Shown here: positions 1 to 9,087 of the stretch, piece after piece | How the letters are laid out: the number at the start of each line of letters is the position of its first letter | Position numbering within the stretch: the first letter of the stretch is position 1 | Assembly (NCBI RefSeq): GCF_001557215.1 | Contig: NZ_LSJM01000042.1 | Location: forward strand, 1 to 33,690 | Direction: 5' to 3' | Length of the DNA stretch: 33,690 nt | DNA from: Sphingomonas sp. CCH9-E2 | GTDB taxonomy: Bacteria; Pseudomonadota; Alphaproteobacteria; Sphingomonadales; Sphingomonadaceae | Made by a program: the position numbers and the translations under genes | The notes under the pieces: generated by a model | Seen by the model: only the letters and a program-made list of their open reading frames with translations | Told to the model about the DNA's origin: nothing | Database searches by the model: none

Positions 1-152
1 GGGAGGGGGACCGCCGCCGAAGGCGGTGGTGGAGGGGCCGCCCCGCAGAGGGCGGAGTTTTGCCGAGCTGTTCCCGGCCGTCTGCACGGCCGCCCCTCCG
101 TCAGCGCTTTGCGCTGCCACCTCCCCTGCGAGGCAGGGAAGCAATAGGGTGC
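1..152. repeat. Mosaic of short GC-rich palindromes downstream of dgt
   Basis: This non-coding stretch holds several back-to-back inverted repeats. CGGCCGT at 75-81 pairs with ACGGCCG at 86-92, CAGCGC at 102-107 with GCGCTG at 111-116, and CCCTGC at 124-129 with GCAGGG at 133-138. A further CCGCC/GGCGG hairpin lies near position 12-26. The arrangement resembles the REP/BIME-type mosaics common between genes in sphingomonads. The block lies just downstream of dgt, so it could also end that transcript, although no T-run is present. The short open frames here look like chance products of high GC. Confidence 0.6.
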
Positions 153-1316
153 CTAAAACCCCTCCGGCAACTCGATCGCACCGACCACCTCGCGATAGCG
201 CGAGATCGCATAGCGGTCGGTCATCCCCGCGATGAAATCGGCGATATGCCGGCTGCGCCACGGCTCTTCGCCGGGCAGCGTCTCACGCCATGCCTCGGGC
301 ATCAGCGTCGGGTCATCCGCATAGGCGGCATACAGCCCTGCGATCACGCCATGCGCCATCTCCGCCGCCGCCAGCTGGTGCGGATGGTGATAGAGATTGG
401 CGTACATGAAGCGCTTCAGCGCCCGCTCCTCCTCACGCATCGCATCGGAAAAACCGCACAGCGCCCGCCCCGCCGCGCGCACATCCTGCGCCGTTTCGAT
501 GCCCGCCTCGGATATCCGCCGCCGCGTCTCGTCGAGCAGGTCGTTGACCATCACCCCGATCTGCGCGCGGACCAGCTCGCGCATCAGCCTTTTGGGAGAC
601 GCATCGGGGAACCGCGCCCGCACCGCATCCCACCCGCGCGCGACCAAAGGCACGTCCAGCAGCTGATCCAGCGTCAACAGCCCCGCACGCAGCCCGTCAT
701 CGATATCGTGGTTGTCATAGGCAATGTCGTCGGCGATCGCCGCGACCTGCGCCTCCAGCGAGCTGTGTTGCGTCAGCTCCAGCGGAAACGCCGCGTCCGC
801 CGCCGCCAATGCCCAGCCCGGCGCGGTCACCGGCCCATTATGCTTGGCCAGCCCCTCCAGCGTCTCCCAGCTCAGGTTCAGTCCGTCCCACACTGGATAG
901 GGGCAATCGACCACCATCAGCGCACGCAGCGTGTTGCCATTGTGATCGAACCCGCCCTGCCCGCTCAGCGCTTCTTCCAGCGCCCGCTCCCCGGCATGGC
1001 CAAAGGGCGGGTGGCCGATGTCATGCGCCAGACACAAGGCCTCGGTCAGATCCTCGTTCAGCCCCAATGTCCGCGCCACCGTCCGCCCGATCTGCGCCAC
1101 CTCGAGGCTGTGGGTCAGCCGGACGCGGAAATGGTCGCCATCGGGCGCCATGAACACCTGCGTCTTGTGGCGCAGGCGGCGAAAGCTGATCGAATGGACG
1201 ATGCGGTCGCGGTCGCGCTGAAACGCATCGCGCGGCCCGCGCGCGGTGCCCTGCCCTTCATCGTGCAACCGCCCACGGCTGCGCGCGGGATCGCTGGCAT
1301 AGGGGGCGAGGGTCAT
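153..1316 (-). CDS. dgt: Deoxyguanosinetriphosphate triphosphohydrolase-like protein (HD domain)
   Basis: This 387-residue protein belongs to the dGTPase group of HD-domain phosphohydrolases, which release triphosphate from deoxynucleoside triphosphates. The metal-binding signature is visible: [10 protein letters not shown] (His near residue 69), then [15 protein letters not shown] with the HD pair near 88-89, and a later Asp in the [11 protein letters not shown] stretch. The N-terminal [14 protein letters not shown] segment is also typical. The frame stays open upstream, but the ATG at 1316 gives the expected N-terminus ([16 protein letters not shown]) and leaves a 40-bp gap to the upstream SPOR gene. 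It may be cotranscribed with that gene. Substrate preference among dNTPs cannot be read from the sequence, so the symbol is by family. Confidence 0.9.
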   Translation of the reverse strand: MTLAPYASDPARSRGRLHDEGQGTARGPRDAFQRDRDRIVHSISFRRLRHKTQVFMAPDGDHFRVRLTHSLEVAQIGRTVARTLGLNEDLTEALCLAHDIGHPPFGHAGERALEEALSGQGGFDHNGNTLRALMVVDCPYPVWDGLNLSWETLEGLAKHNGPVTAPGWALAAADAAFPLELTQHSSLEAQVAAIADDIAYDNHDIDDGLRAGLLTLDQLLDVPLVARGWDAVRARFPDASPKRLMRELVRAQIGVMVNDLLDETRRRISEAGIETAQDVRAAGRALCGFSDAMREEERALKRFMYANLYHHPHQLAAAEMAHGVIAGLYAAYADDPTLMPEAWRETLPGEEPWRSRHIADFIAGMTDRYAISRYREVVGAIELPEGF

Positions 1317-1356
1317 AGGGCGATGGTCGCGCGAATCGGCATCGCCGCCGCATAGA

Positions 1357-3204
1357 TCATTTGACGTCGAGCTTCTCGATCTTCTGTCCCGCCTCGCTCG
1401 ACCAGGCAAAGGCGGTCACGCCCTTCTTCCTGATCGCGTTGACGAAGTCCTGTGCCGCCGCCGGGGTCTTGAACGGCCCGGCGAGCAAGCGGTTGGTGAA
1501 GCGCAGCGGCGTCGTCCACGCCTGTTTGCCGCGGAACTCGGCGGGCGCATCGGCTACCGCCGCCTTCCACGCCTTGGGCAGCGCCTTGACGTCGGCCCCA
1601 CCGGCGACCTGCACCCAGTGGCGCGCCGGCTCGGCCTTGGCCGGGTCGATCTTGGGTTTGGCCTTGGGGTCGACCTTCGCTTTCGCACCGGTCTTGGCCT
1701 TGGGATCGACCTTGGCCGGGGTCGTTGGCTTGGCCGTGGGTTCGGGCTTCGGCTTGACTATTGCCGCAACCGCTGCGGGGGTTGCAGGCTGTGGTTCCGC
1801 CGTTGGTTCGGCGTCGCGCCCGGGCAGCGGGTCGACGCCAAGTTCCGAAGCCGGAATCGTGATCCCGGCCATGATCCGCGCGATCACATTATCCTCACCA
1901 CCAACGCGGGGCTTTGGCTGGGGGGCGGCCTCGGGTGCAGGTTCAGGCGCACGCGCCACCTCGACCGGCGGAGCCGCTGGCGGCAGAGCAGCCGCAGACG
2001 CCGTCGCAGCCTCGGCCGCGCGCCGCGCCTCTGCTTCGCGGGTCGCGCGCTCTTGCGCCGCGCGGGCATCCGCCTCACGCTGTGCCTGCGCCGCGCGTTC
2101 GGCCTCGGCCAGCTTTTGCGCCTCGGCCTGGCGCTGCGCCGCGGCGACGCGTTCCATTTCCAGCCGCTGCTGCTCGGCAAGCCGCACGGCTTCGGCCTGT
2201 CGCCGGACCTCAGCCTCCTGCGCCGCGCGCGCATCGGCGACCCGCTTCGCCTCGGCATCCGCCGCTGCCTGACGCGCAGCCGCCGCCTCCTGCGCCCGCC
2301 GTTCGCGCGCGCTCAACCCGCGCTCCGGATTGCCCGCTGCCGACTGCGAGCCCGATGCAGGCGCGCGCGGTTGCGGTGGTGGCGGCGGAGCGGCCGCGAC
2401 CTGAACCGACGCAATCGCGGGCAGTGGCGGCGCAACCTGCGCATCGGCGATGCGCGACGGGGTCCGTCGCAGCTCACCGAAATGCACTGCAAACGCCTTG
2501 TCGGCCGGTGCCAGCGTCGGCAGGCGCCGGAAGAAAGGTGCCAAAGCGGTGCCCACACCGCCCATCATGCTCGCCGCGATCCGGTCGGCCCCGGCCGCGT
2601 CGCCATTCATCGCCAGAATGAACGCCCGCGCGCGCCATGCCGCGCGATCGCTGCGGCGCAGCAGCGGGTCCAGGATCTTCATCGCCTCGTCGGTGCGCCC
2701 GCTGATCCCCAGCGAATAGGCATAGCGCCGCACCGTTTCGTCATCTGCGCCCTGCGCCATCGCGATGCGATGCTCGCGCTCGGCATGCGCTTGCGCGCCG
2801 ATCAGGTCATAGGCCAACCCGCGGTCGGACGCATAGGGCGCCATCGCCACCCCGCCACGCTCGGCCAGCGCGAACAGCCGCAGCGCTTCGCCCGGCCGCT
2901 CGGCCCGCACCATCACCATACCCTGCCCCGCCGCCACGCGCGGATTGCCGGGGGCGAGCGCCTGCGCGCGCGCAAAGAAGCCCGCTGCCGCCGCCGGATC
3001 GTTGAGCCGTGCGCTCAACTCACCCGCTGCCAGCAGCGCCGGCACGTTGCGCGGATCGGTGGCGAGGATGCGCATCTGCTCCGCCAGCCGGTCAGCATTG
3101 GGCGTGGGCGGTGGCGCGACTTCCTGCGCGGTCGCCGGGGCCATGACGGCGAGCGCGGCGCTCAGCAGCAAGGAAAGGCGGATGGATCGGGCTGCGCGTG
3201 TCAT
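1357..3204 (-). CDS. Exported TPR and SPOR-domain protein
   Basis: This 615-residue protein probably binds septal peptidoglycan in the periplasm. It starts with a signal peptide ([27 protein letters not shown]). Helical repeats of TPR type occupy roughly residues 30-200 ([28 protein letters not shown] is characteristic). A long Ala/Glu/Arg coiled coil spans about 295-400, followed by a Pro/Lys linker with repeated KVDPKAK units. The C-terminus, residues 527-615 (starting [10 protein letters not shown] and containing [16 protein letters not shown]), matches a SPOR domain, a fold known to bind denuded glycan strands at division sites. Its place just downstream of ftsZ on the same strand fits a division role. 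The lack of a predicted membrane anchor beyond the signal peptide suggests a soluble or septum-bound periplasmic protein. Confidence 0.85.
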   Translation of the reverse strand: MTRAARSIRLSLLLSAALAVMAPATAQEVAPPPTPNADRLAEQMRILATDPRNVPALLAAGELSARLNDPAAAAGFFARAQALAPGNPRVAAGQGMVMVRAERPGEALRLFALAERGGVAMAPYASDRGLAYDLIGAQAHAEREHRIAMAQGADDETVRRYAYSLGISGRTDEAMKILDPLLRRSDRAAWRARAFILAMNGDAAGADRIAASMMGGVGTALAPFFRRLPTLAPADKAFAVHFGELRRTPSRIADAQVAPPLPAIASVQVAAAPPPPPQPRAPASGSQSAAGNPERGLSARERRAQEAAAARQAAADAEAKRVADARAAQEAEVRRQAEAVRLAEQQRLEMERVAAAQRQAEAQKLAEAERAAQAQREADARAAQERATREAEARRAAEAATASAAALPPAAPPVEVARAPEPAPEAAPQPKPRVGGEDNVIARIMAGITIPASELGVDPLPGRDAEPTAEPQPATPAAVAAIVKPKPEPTAKPTTPAKVDPKAKTGAKAKVDPKAKPKIDPAKAEPARHWVQVAGGADVKALPKAWKAAVADAPAEFRGKQAWTTPLRFTNRLLAGPFKTPAAAQDFVNAIRKKGVTAFAWSSEAGQKIEKLDVK

Positions 3205-3297
3205 GAGTGTCCGCAGGCTACATCATCCAGGGGCTGAACATCAGCTGTCAGCGCGATCCGCCGGGGACGGGCCGGGGCCTGGCCGCGACAGGATGAA

Positions 3298-3327
3298 GGG
3301 GCCCCGCACGCACCCGCGCGGAGCCCC
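3298..3327 (-). terminator. Candidate terminator hairpin after ftsZ
   Basis: Read on the minus strand, a 10-bp stem (GGGGCTCCGC paired with GCGGGGCCCC, one G-T wobble) closes a 10-nt loop. It begins 7 bases after the ftsZ stop codon. The trailing sequence is TTCATCC, so the T-run is weak. It may act as an attenuator or transcript-end stabiliser rather than a full terminator. Confidence 0.5.
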
Positions 3328-3334
3328 GTTCCGA

Positions 3335-4822
3335 TTACTGATTATTCTGGCGGTTGAGGAAGCGCGGAATGTCCAGCGGATCCTTGTCGTCATCGTCCTT
3401 CGACCCATTGCGCGCTGCCGCCATGCGCTCGAACAGCGTGCCTCCGGTCTTCGCCTTGGGTGCCTCGACCGGGGCCGGAGCGGGTGCCGCAACCTCTTCG
3501 TCATCGCCACCGGTCAGCCAGCGGCGACGGATCGTCGGTTCGCGCGGCGGCTCTGCAGCCACGGGCGCCTCGGGCACCACCGCGTCAGAGCCGAGTACCA
3601 GCTCGTCCGCGTCGTCTGCGGGCAGCGGAGCAGGGGCTTCGAGCGTGAACTCGTCCTCATCCGCCGCCACCGGTGCCGGCGCCGGCGCTTCCGGCTCGGG
3701 CGCGACCTGCGCAACCGGTTCCGGCTGCGGTTCGGGCGCGGCTGCTACGGGCGCTTCCGCCGCCGGAGCGGCAGCGCCCAGCGGGCGACGCACGGTGCCG
3801 AACGAGAAGCTTCGGCTCGCCTCGGGCGCAGCCGGAGCGGCCGGCTTGGCCGATGCATCCGCCTCGATGCCGGTCGCGACGACCGACACGCGGATCTTGC
3901 CTTCCAGGTCGGGGTTGAACGCCGAACCCCAGATGATGTTGGCATTGTCGTCGACCAGCTCGCGGATATGGTTCGCGGCTTCGTCGACTTCGAGCAGGCG
4001 CATGTCCTCACCGCCGGTGATCGACACGATGACGCCCTTCGCACCATCCAGCGAAACGCCGTCGAGCAGCGGGTTGGCGATCGCCTGCTGCGCCGCCTCG
4101 ATCGCGCGGCTGTCGCCGCTCGCTTCGCCGGTGCCCATCATCGCCTTGCCCATCTCGCTCATCACGGCGCGGACGTCGGCAAAGTCGAGGTTGATCAGGC
4201 CCGGCATGACCATGAGGTCGGTGATGCCGCGCACACCCTGCTGCAGCACCTCGTCCGCCATCTCGAACGCTTCCTTGAACGTCGTGTTGGCGTTGGCGAC
4301 CAGAAACAGATTCTGGTTGGGGATGACGATCAGCGTGTCGACGAACTTCTGCAGCTCCTCGATGCCCGCTTCCGCCGACATTGCGCGCTTCTTGCCCTCG
4401 AACGCGAACGGCTTGGTGACCACGCCGACGGTCAGGATGCCCATGTCGCGCGCCGCCTTGGCGATCACCGGGGCCGCGCCCGTGCCGGTGCCGCCGCCCA
4501 TGCCGGCCGCGATGAAGCACATATGCGCGCCCTTCAGCGATTCCTGCACCATCTCGATCGTTTCTTCGGCGGCGGCGCGGCCGATCTCCGGCCGGCTGCC
4601 CGCACCCAGACCCTGCGTGATCTTGGCACCCAGCTGGATGCGCTGACCCGCGCTCGATTGCTTCAGCGCCTGCGCGTCGGTGTTGGCGACCAAGAACTCG
4701 ACGCCCTGAACTTCGGCGCGGATCATGTTCGCGATCGCGTTGCCGCCCGCGCCGCCGACGCCGATCACCGTGATGCGCGGCGTCAGTTCATCCAGGTCGG
4801 GCGGAAGGAAGTCGATGCTCAT
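3335..4822 (-). CDS. ftsZ: Cell division protein FtsZ
   Basis: FtsZ is the tubulin-like GTPase that polymerises at midcell to form the Z ring. The 495-residue product has the nucleotide-binding GVGGAGGNA near residue 21, the tubulin signature GGGTGTG at 109-115 and the catalytic T7 loop NLDFADVR near 221. The globular part ends near residue 330. A long Pro/Ala/Glu-rich linker follows, then the conserved C-terminal peptide [12 protein letters not shown] that contacts FtsA and other partners. The length is greater than in enterics because of the linker, as is usual in alphaproteobacteria. The start ATG has a GAGGAG ribosome site at 4833-4839. It is the last gene of the mur/fts operon proper, 113 bp after ftsA, and a hairpin follows it. 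Confidence 0.98.
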   Translation of the reverse strand: MSIDFLPPDLDELTPRITVIGVGGAGGNAIANMIRAEVQGVEFLVANTDAQALKQSSAGQRIQLGAKITQGLGAGSRPEIGRAAAEETIEMVQESLKGAHMCFIAAGMGGGTGTGAAPVIAKAARDMGILTVGVVTKPFAFEGKKRAMSAEAGIEELQKFVDTLIVIPNQNLFLVANANTTFKEAFEMADEVLQQGVRGITDLMVMPGLINLDFADVRAVMSEMGKAMMGTGEASGDSRAIEAAQQAIANPLLDGVSLDGAKGVIVSITGGEDMRLLEVDEAANHIRELVDDNANIIWGSAFNPDLEGKIRVSVVATGIEADASAKPAAPAAPEASRSFSFGTVRRPLGAAAPAAEAPVAAAPEPQPEPVAQVAPEPEAPAPAPVAADEDEFTLEAPAPLPADDADELVLGSDAVVPEAPVAAEPPREPTIRRRWLTGGDDEEVAAPAPAPVEAPKAKTGGTLFERMAAARNGSKDDDDKDPLDIPRFLNRQNNQ

Positions 4823-4935
4823 CTTCTGTGTATCTCCTCAGGCGCGCACCCCAAGCGACACCTGTTTGTAACGTTGTTTCTGCACCATCGCCGGGGGCCA
4901 TTCCAGCGTTATCCGCCGATCGCCCACAGGAAATG
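4823..4935 (-). promoter_or_regulatory. ftsA-ftsZ spacer with a possible 16-codon leader ORF
   Basis: This is the second-longest gap inside the dcw operon and a natural place for an ftsZ-specific promoter or control of translation. No convincing -35/-10 pair was recognised. On the minus strand a minimal frame runs from ATG at 4888 to TGA at 4838 (product starts MVQKQRYKQVSL). Its stop codon touches the GAGGAG ribosome site of ftsZ, a layout compatible with translational coupling. The mini-ORF has no good ribosome site of its own, so it may be chance. Confidence 0.3.
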
Positions 4936-6198
4936 TCAATAATTGGCCCGAAATGCCGCCATCATCCGCTGGATCATGGCTTTCGGGTTGCTCCGCACGA
5001 CCAATTGCCCGCGCGACGGCTCCAGCGTGCGCAGGTCGACCGGATCGGCCGCCGCGAACGTCGCCAGCCCCGCCAGCGTTGCGAACGCCGGTCCCGCATG
5101 CGCCTCGGGCAGTGCCGACAGGCCGCGCGGACGCCCGACCCGGACCGACCGGCCCAGCGCCTGCTGCGCATAATCCGCCACGCCCTTCAGCTCGGCGCCG
5201 CCGCCGGTCAGCACGATCTGCCGCCCGACCGGATCCTCGAAATTGAGGCGCGTCAGCTCCTTGGCGATCTCCGCCATCAACCGGTCGAGCCGCAGGCGGA
5301 TCACCGCGATCAGCTGCGCCCGCGTGATCCGCGCGCCCTCGCCCTCTTCCTCCAGGCTCGCCGGCGCGATGTCGATCATGTCGTGATTGTCGCGCGGCGT
5401 CATGTTGGCGCTGCCATAGAAGCACTTCATCCGCTCGGCCTGCCCGCGCCGTGTCCCGAACGCGCTGGCGATGTCGTCGGTGATGTCCGCCGACCCCTGC
5501 TGGATCGACGACAGGCCGGTCAGCACGCCGTCCTTGTAGACCGAGACATTGGTTACGCCCGCGCCGATCTCGACCAGTGCCACGCCCAGCTCGCGCTCTT
5601 CCTCCGACAGACAGGCCAGCCCCGTGGCAACGGGAGCGGCGATGATCGAGCGCACCTCCAGATGCGCCGAACGGACGCACAAATCGAGGTTACGCACCGG
5701 CGCACCCTCGGTCGACACGACATGGATATCGACCCCGAGCCGCTCGGCATGCAGACCGCGCGGCTGCTTCACGCCGGCGAGGCCATCGAGCGTGTAGCGC
5801 GTCGGCTGCGCATGCAGCACCATCCGTCCGCCCGGATTGATCGCCTCACGCCCGGCGCGCAGCAGGTCGTCAATGTCCGACTGTTCGACGCGATGCCCGC
5901 CCAGATCGACCTCGAGCCGCAGGATGTTGGACTCCAGCCCACCGGCGGAGAAGCTGACCCACACATCCTCGATGTTCGTGCCCGCGATCCGCTCGGCCTG
6001 CTCGACCGCCTCGCGCACCGCGACTTCGGTCGCGGCCATGTCGGCGATATAGCCGCGCTGCACGCCCCGGCTCTCGCGCTGACCGGTGCCGAGCACGACC
6101 AGTTCGCCGCCATCGCCCTTCTGCGCGATCAGCGCCGACACCTTCGACGACCCGATATCGAGTGCGGTAATCAGTCCTTCGGGCGCGGTCTTGGCCAT
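4936..6198 (-). CDS. ftsA: Cell division protein FtsA
   Basis: FtsA is the actin-like ATPase that tethers FtsZ filaments to the inner membrane. The 420-residue product shows the phosphate-1 loop LDIGSSKVSAL at 13-24 and the adenosine motif VLTGGGAEL toward the C-terminus. The terminal amphipathic helix NPKAMIQRMMAAFRANY is the expected membrane-targeting tip. The SHS2/1C insert lies in the ESRGVQRGYIADM region. The phosphate-2 stretch reads EIGAGVTN near 210-217 instead of the canonical DIGGGTTD pattern. The gene follows ftsQ with a 3-bp gap, so translation is likely coupled. Confidence 0.96.
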   Translation of the reverse strand: MAKTAPEGLITALDIGSSKVSALIAQKGDGGELVVLGTGQRESRGVQRGYIADMAATEVAVREAVEQAERIAGTNIEDVWVSFSAGGLESNILRLEVDLGGHRVEQSDIDDLLRAGREAINPGGRMVLHAQPTRYTLDGLAGVKQPRGLHAERLGVDIHVVSTEGAPVRNLDLCVRSAHLEVRSIIAAPVATGLACLSEEERELGVALVEIGAGVTNVSVYKDGVLTGLSSIQQGSADITDDIASAFGTRRGQAERMKCFYGSANMTPRDNHDMIDIAPASLEEEGEGARITRAQLIAVIRLRLDRLMAEIAKELTRLNFEDPVGRQIVLTGGGAELKGVADYAQQALGRSVRVGRPRGLSALPEAHAGPAFATLAGLATFAAADPVDLRTLEPSRGQLVVRSNPKAMIQRMMAAFRANY

Positions 6199-6201
6199 GT
6201 C

Positions 6202-7113
6202 TTATTCCCCCTGCACATTCACACTGGCAGTTTCTGCCGCCGATTCAATCTCTTTGCGCACTACCTGCCCCGGCATCCGGACCACCAGCCGCGTCGGATC
6301 GCGCAGGTCGAAGCGCAGATACCCGCGCCCCAGCAACCGATCCGCCCCATCGAGCTCGGCGAACTTCACCAACGCCTTGGCCGCAGCCTCCTCCCCCTCG
6401 GGCAGCGCCAGCCGCTCGCCGGTGTTGAAGGAGAGGTCCCAGCGGCGATTGCCGATCCACGTCGCCGCCTTGACCAGCGGGCGCAGCGCCGGTGCCGCGG
6501 CGAGCAACCGCTGATAGGCTGGCTGCTGCGCATAGGCGCCGTCCCCGATCACCAGCGGCAGATCGGGCATCGCCTCCGCCGACACCGGCTCCAGCAGCAC
6601 GCCCTCGGCATCGATGAGCATCAATTGCCCCTGATGCTGCCACACCGCCGCCGCCTTGCGCTCGACGATGTCGACCACCAGCGTATCGGGCAGGCGGCGC
6701 GACACGCGCGCATCGGCGACCCAGCCGATCGTCATCAACCGCGCGCGCACCTCGTCCAGATCGACCAAAGGCATCGCGCGGCTCTTCTCGTCCAGCGCAT
6801 AATTATACACCGTCATCTTGTCGGCGCGCTTGATCCCGGTCACCTCGACCTGCTGGACGCGAAAGCCCGCCTGCCCCACGCCCTCGGCCAGCGCCGTACC
6901 GACCGCGCCCGGCACGCCGAACAGTGTCGCCACGCCGATCAGCGACGCGACCGCGATGCCGGTGATGCTCCACGCGATGATCCGGTGCAGCGTCGCCTCG
7001 CTCACCGGCATCGCCGCGACCATCCGGTCGAGCAGATGCGGCTGCTTGCGCTTCGATTGCGCGCGGCGCTTGGGCTTGACCGTGGGGCGTTTGGTGGCGG
7101 GCTTGCGGCTCAT
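6202..7113 (-). CDS. ftsQ: Cell division protein FtsQ
   Basis: FtsQ is a bitopic inner-membrane protein that links early and late division proteins through the FtsQLB complex. The 303-residue product has a Lys/Arg-rich cytoplasmic tail (residues 1-30) and one membrane segment at about 45-72. A periplasmic POTRA domain begins near 85 with FRVQQVEVTGIKRADK and continues through ARLMTIGWVADARVSRRLPDTLVVDIVERK. The FtsQ beta domain follows. The order and length match the family. The ATG overlaps the ddl stop as ATGA, showing tight coupling within the operon. Confidence 0.93.
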   Translation of the reverse strand: MSRKPATKRPTVKPKRRAQSKRKQPHLLDRMVAAMPVSEATLHRIIAWSITGIAVASLIGVATLFGVPGAVGTALAEGVGQAGFRVQQVEVTGIKRADKMTVYNYALDEKSRAMPLVDLDEVRARLMTIGWVADARVSRRLPDTLVVDIVERKAAAVWQHQGQLMLIDAEGVLLEPVSAEAMPDLPLVIGDGAYAQQPAYQRLLAAAPALRPLVKAATWIGNRRWDLSFNTGERLALPEGEEAAAKALVKFAELDGADRLLGRGYLRFDLRDPTRLVVRMPGQVVRKEIESAAETASVNVQGE

Positions 7114-8051
7114 CCCGCATCCTCGCGCAACGCTTCGTCGACGATCGCCTGCACCAGCTGCGGATAGCTCATCCCCAGCGCCTTGGCCTGTTCCGGCACC
7201 AGGCTCAGCGGCGTCATCCCTGGCTGGGTGTTGACCTCCAGCAGGAACAGCCCGTCCAGCCCCTTTTTATCGTCCCAGCGGAAGTCCGACCGCGACGCAC
7301 CCTTGCAGCCGAGCAGACGATGCGCCTCGAGCGCCAGCCGCTTGCATGCGTCGGTGATCTCGTCCGGAATCTCCGCCGGACAGATATGGTCGGTCATCCC
7401 GTCGGTATATTTGGCGTCGAAGTCGTAGAAACCGCTCTTGGGCTTCAGCTCCGTCACCAGCAACGCCGTGTCGCCCAGCACCGCCGTGGTGAGCTCGCGC
7501 CCGCGAATAAACGGCTCGGCGAGCAGTTCGTCGAACTCCTGCCACGGCCCCTTGGCGTCGGGCGAGATCGGGTTGCCGTAATTGCCCTCGGTCGTGACGA
7601 TCGCCACGCCGACCGACGATCCTTCGTTGACCGGCTTCAGCACATAAGGCCGCGGCATCGGATCGGCCTCGTACAGCGACGCAGTCGACACGATCTGCCC
7701 GCCCGGCATCGGAATGCCATGCGGAACCAGCGCCTGCTTGGTCAGCACCTTGTCGATCGCGATCACCGACGTGACCATGCCGGAGTGCGTGTAGCGCAGC
7801 CCCATCAGGTCGAGCATCCCCTGCACCGTCCCGTCCTCGCCGGGCGTCCCGTGCAGCGCATTGAACACGACATCGGGCTTCGCCGCCGCCAGCTTCGCCG
7901 CAACGTCGCGATCCATATCGATCCGCGTGACGCGATGGCCAAGCGATTCCAGCGCCTCGGCAATCCCCGCGCCCGACATCAGCGACACCGGCCGCTCGGC
8001 CGACCAGCCACCCATCAGGACCGCAACGTGGAGGGGGGTGATAGCAGTCAC
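7110..8051 (-). CDS. ddl: D-alanine--D-alanine ligase
   Basis: Ddl joins two D-alanines with ATP, giving the dipeptide that MurF adds to the peptidoglycan precursor. The 313-residue product carries the ATP-grasp features of the family: VLMGGWSAERPVSL at the N-terminus, NALHGTPGEDGTVQG, KPVNEGSSVGV, FIRGRELT, and the metal-binding LLEVNTQPGMTPLS near the end. Translation starts at GTG (8051), preceded by GGAG at 8059-8062 with 7-nt spacing. That ribosome site touches the edge of the long inverted repeat separating ddl from murB. The 3' end overlaps ftsQ by 4 bases. Confidence 0.95.
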   Translation of the reverse strand: MTAITPLHVAVLMGGWSAERPVSLMSGAGIAEALESLGHRVTRIDMDRDVAAKLAAAKPDVVFNALHGTPGEDGTVQGMLDLMGLRYTHSGMVTSVIAIDKVLTKQALVPHGIPMPGGQIVSTASLYEADPMPRPYVLKPVNEGSSVGVAIVTTEGNYGNPISPDAKGPWQEFDELLAEPFIRGRELTTAVLGDTALLVTELKPKSGFYDFDAKYTDGMTDHICPAEIPDEITDACKRLALEAHRLLGCKGASRSDFRWDDKKGLDGLFLLEVNTQPGMTPLSLVPEQAKALGMSYPQLVQAIVDEALREDAG

Positions 8052-8061
8052 GCAAAAACTC

Positions 8062-8145
8062 CGTCGCCCCGGCGCAGGCCGGGGCCGCCCTGTGGCGGCG
8101 CTTGAACTTCAAAACTTGGCGGCCCCGGCCTGCGCCGGGGCGACG
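8062..8145. repeat. Perfect 28-bp inverted repeat between murB and ddl
   Basis: The left arm is 8062-8089 (beginning CGTCGCCCCGGCGCAG) and the right arm is 8118-8145; they are perfect reverse complements around a 28-nt centre. The left arm can also fold locally, with GCCGCC at 8084-8089 pairing with GGCGGC at 8094-8099. The element fills almost the whole 103-bp gap. The sequence is typical of GCCCCGG-rich dispersed palindromes in sphingomonads. In the mRNA it would form a very stable hairpin 9 nt after the murB stop, ending on the ddl ribosome site. Confidence 0.9.
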
Positions 8146-8154
8146 ATACGTGCA

Positions 8155-9087
8155 TCACTTCGCCACCCCCACGCGTCTTTGTTTGGCGTCGTCGGCGAAC
8201 ACGCCGACACGCTGAATTTCCCACTCGAGTTCAACCCCACTCGCCGCCTTCACCCGCGCGCGCACCTCATCCCCCAGCCCCTCGATATCCGCGCTGGTCG
8301 CATCACCGGTGTTGATCAGGAAGTTGGTATGCTTCTCGCTCACCTGCGCCCCGCCGCGCATCAGCCCGCGACAGCCCGCCGCATCGACCAGCCGCCACGC
8401 CTTGTCACCCTCGGGGTTCTTGAAGGTCGATCCGCCCGTCTTGCTCCGCAACGGCTGCGACGCCTCGCGGGCCGCGGCGATTCGGTCCATCTCGGCCTGG
8501 ATGGCGGCGGGTTCGTCGATATGGCCACGGAAGACCGCGCTCACGACGATGGCGTCGTTCGGCAACTCGCTATGACGATATGTATAGCCCAAGTCCGCCC
8601 CTTGCATCATCCACATCTCGCCGGTCCTAAGCACGACCTTGCAACTGACCAGAATATCCTTGGTCTCGCGGCCATAGGCACCGCCGTTCATTCGGACGAA
8701 GCCTCCGACGGTGCCTGGAATCGATCTCAAAAACTCCAGACCACCGACGCCACCGTCCCTGGCGGTGGACGAAACCAGAATACCGCTCGCGCCAGCACCA
8801 CATTCTAGCGTGGTAGAACCCCGCTGCTCGACTTTGGCGAACGCCTTGCCCAGCCGCACTACCACGCCCGGCACCCCGCCGTCGCGCACGATCAGGTTCG
8901 ACCCCAGCCCCAGCGCCATCACCGGCACCGCCGGGTCCAGATCGCGCAGAAACGCGCACAGATCATCGACATCGGCCGGCTCGAACAGCCACTCCGCCGT
9001 CCCACCGCTCTTGAACCAGACCAGCGGCGCCAGCGGCGCGTCAGGGGTCAGCTTCCCCCGCACCTTGGGGAGAAGCGTTGCGCTCAC
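8155..9087 (-). CDS. murB: UDP-N-acetylenolpyruvoylglucosamine reductase
   Basis: MurB is the FAD enzyme that reduces UDP-GlcNAc-enolpyruvate to UDP-MurNAc with NADPH. The product shows FKSGGTAEWLFEP, the FAD-binding ALGLGSNLIVRDGGV, IPGTVGGFVRMNGGAYG, the YRHSEL segment and SKTGGSTFKNP with the catalytic serine. GAQVSEKHTNFLIN follows near the C-terminus. The length (310 residues) fits the family. I chose the GTG at 9087 because it overlaps the stop of the preceding 64-aa gene as GTGA, the arrangement used at other junctions here, and GGGGGA lies just upstream. An ATG at 9120 would add 11 residues. Codons in about 8555-8830 differ from the rest of the gene. Confidence 0.94.
   Translation of the reverse strand: MSATLLPKVRGKLTPDAPLAPLVWFKSGGTAEWLFEPADVDDLCAFLRDLDPAVPVMALGLGSNLIVRDGGVPGVVVRLGKAFAKVEQRGSTTLECGAGASGILVSSTARDGGVGGLEFLRSIPGTVGGFVRMNGGAYGRETKDILVSCKVVLRTGEMWMMQGADLGYTYRHSELPNDAIVVSAVFRGHIDEPAAIQAEMDRIAAAREASQPLRSKTGGSTFKNPEGDKAWRLVDAAGCRGLMRGGAQVSEKHTNFLINTGDATSADIEGLGDEVRARVKAASGVELEWEIQRVGVFADDAKQRRVGVAK

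Noticed and set aside
1618..3237. 539-codon frame antisense to the SPOR gene
   Set aside because: Arg-rich shadow without a plausible start site; the SPOR gene has signal peptide, TPR and SPOR domain.
2945..4942. 665-codon frame antisense to ftsZ
   Set aside because: Crosses the SPOR-ftsZ gap and covers ftsZ, an unmistakable gene; composition is that of a shadow frame.
4828..7167. 779-codon frame antisense to ftsA and ftsQ
   Set aside because: Spans two well-supported genes and an intergenic gap; no domain recognised.
8062..8145. IS-element terminal inverted repeats
   Set aside because: Only 28 bp lie between the arms, with no transposase and no target duplication seen.
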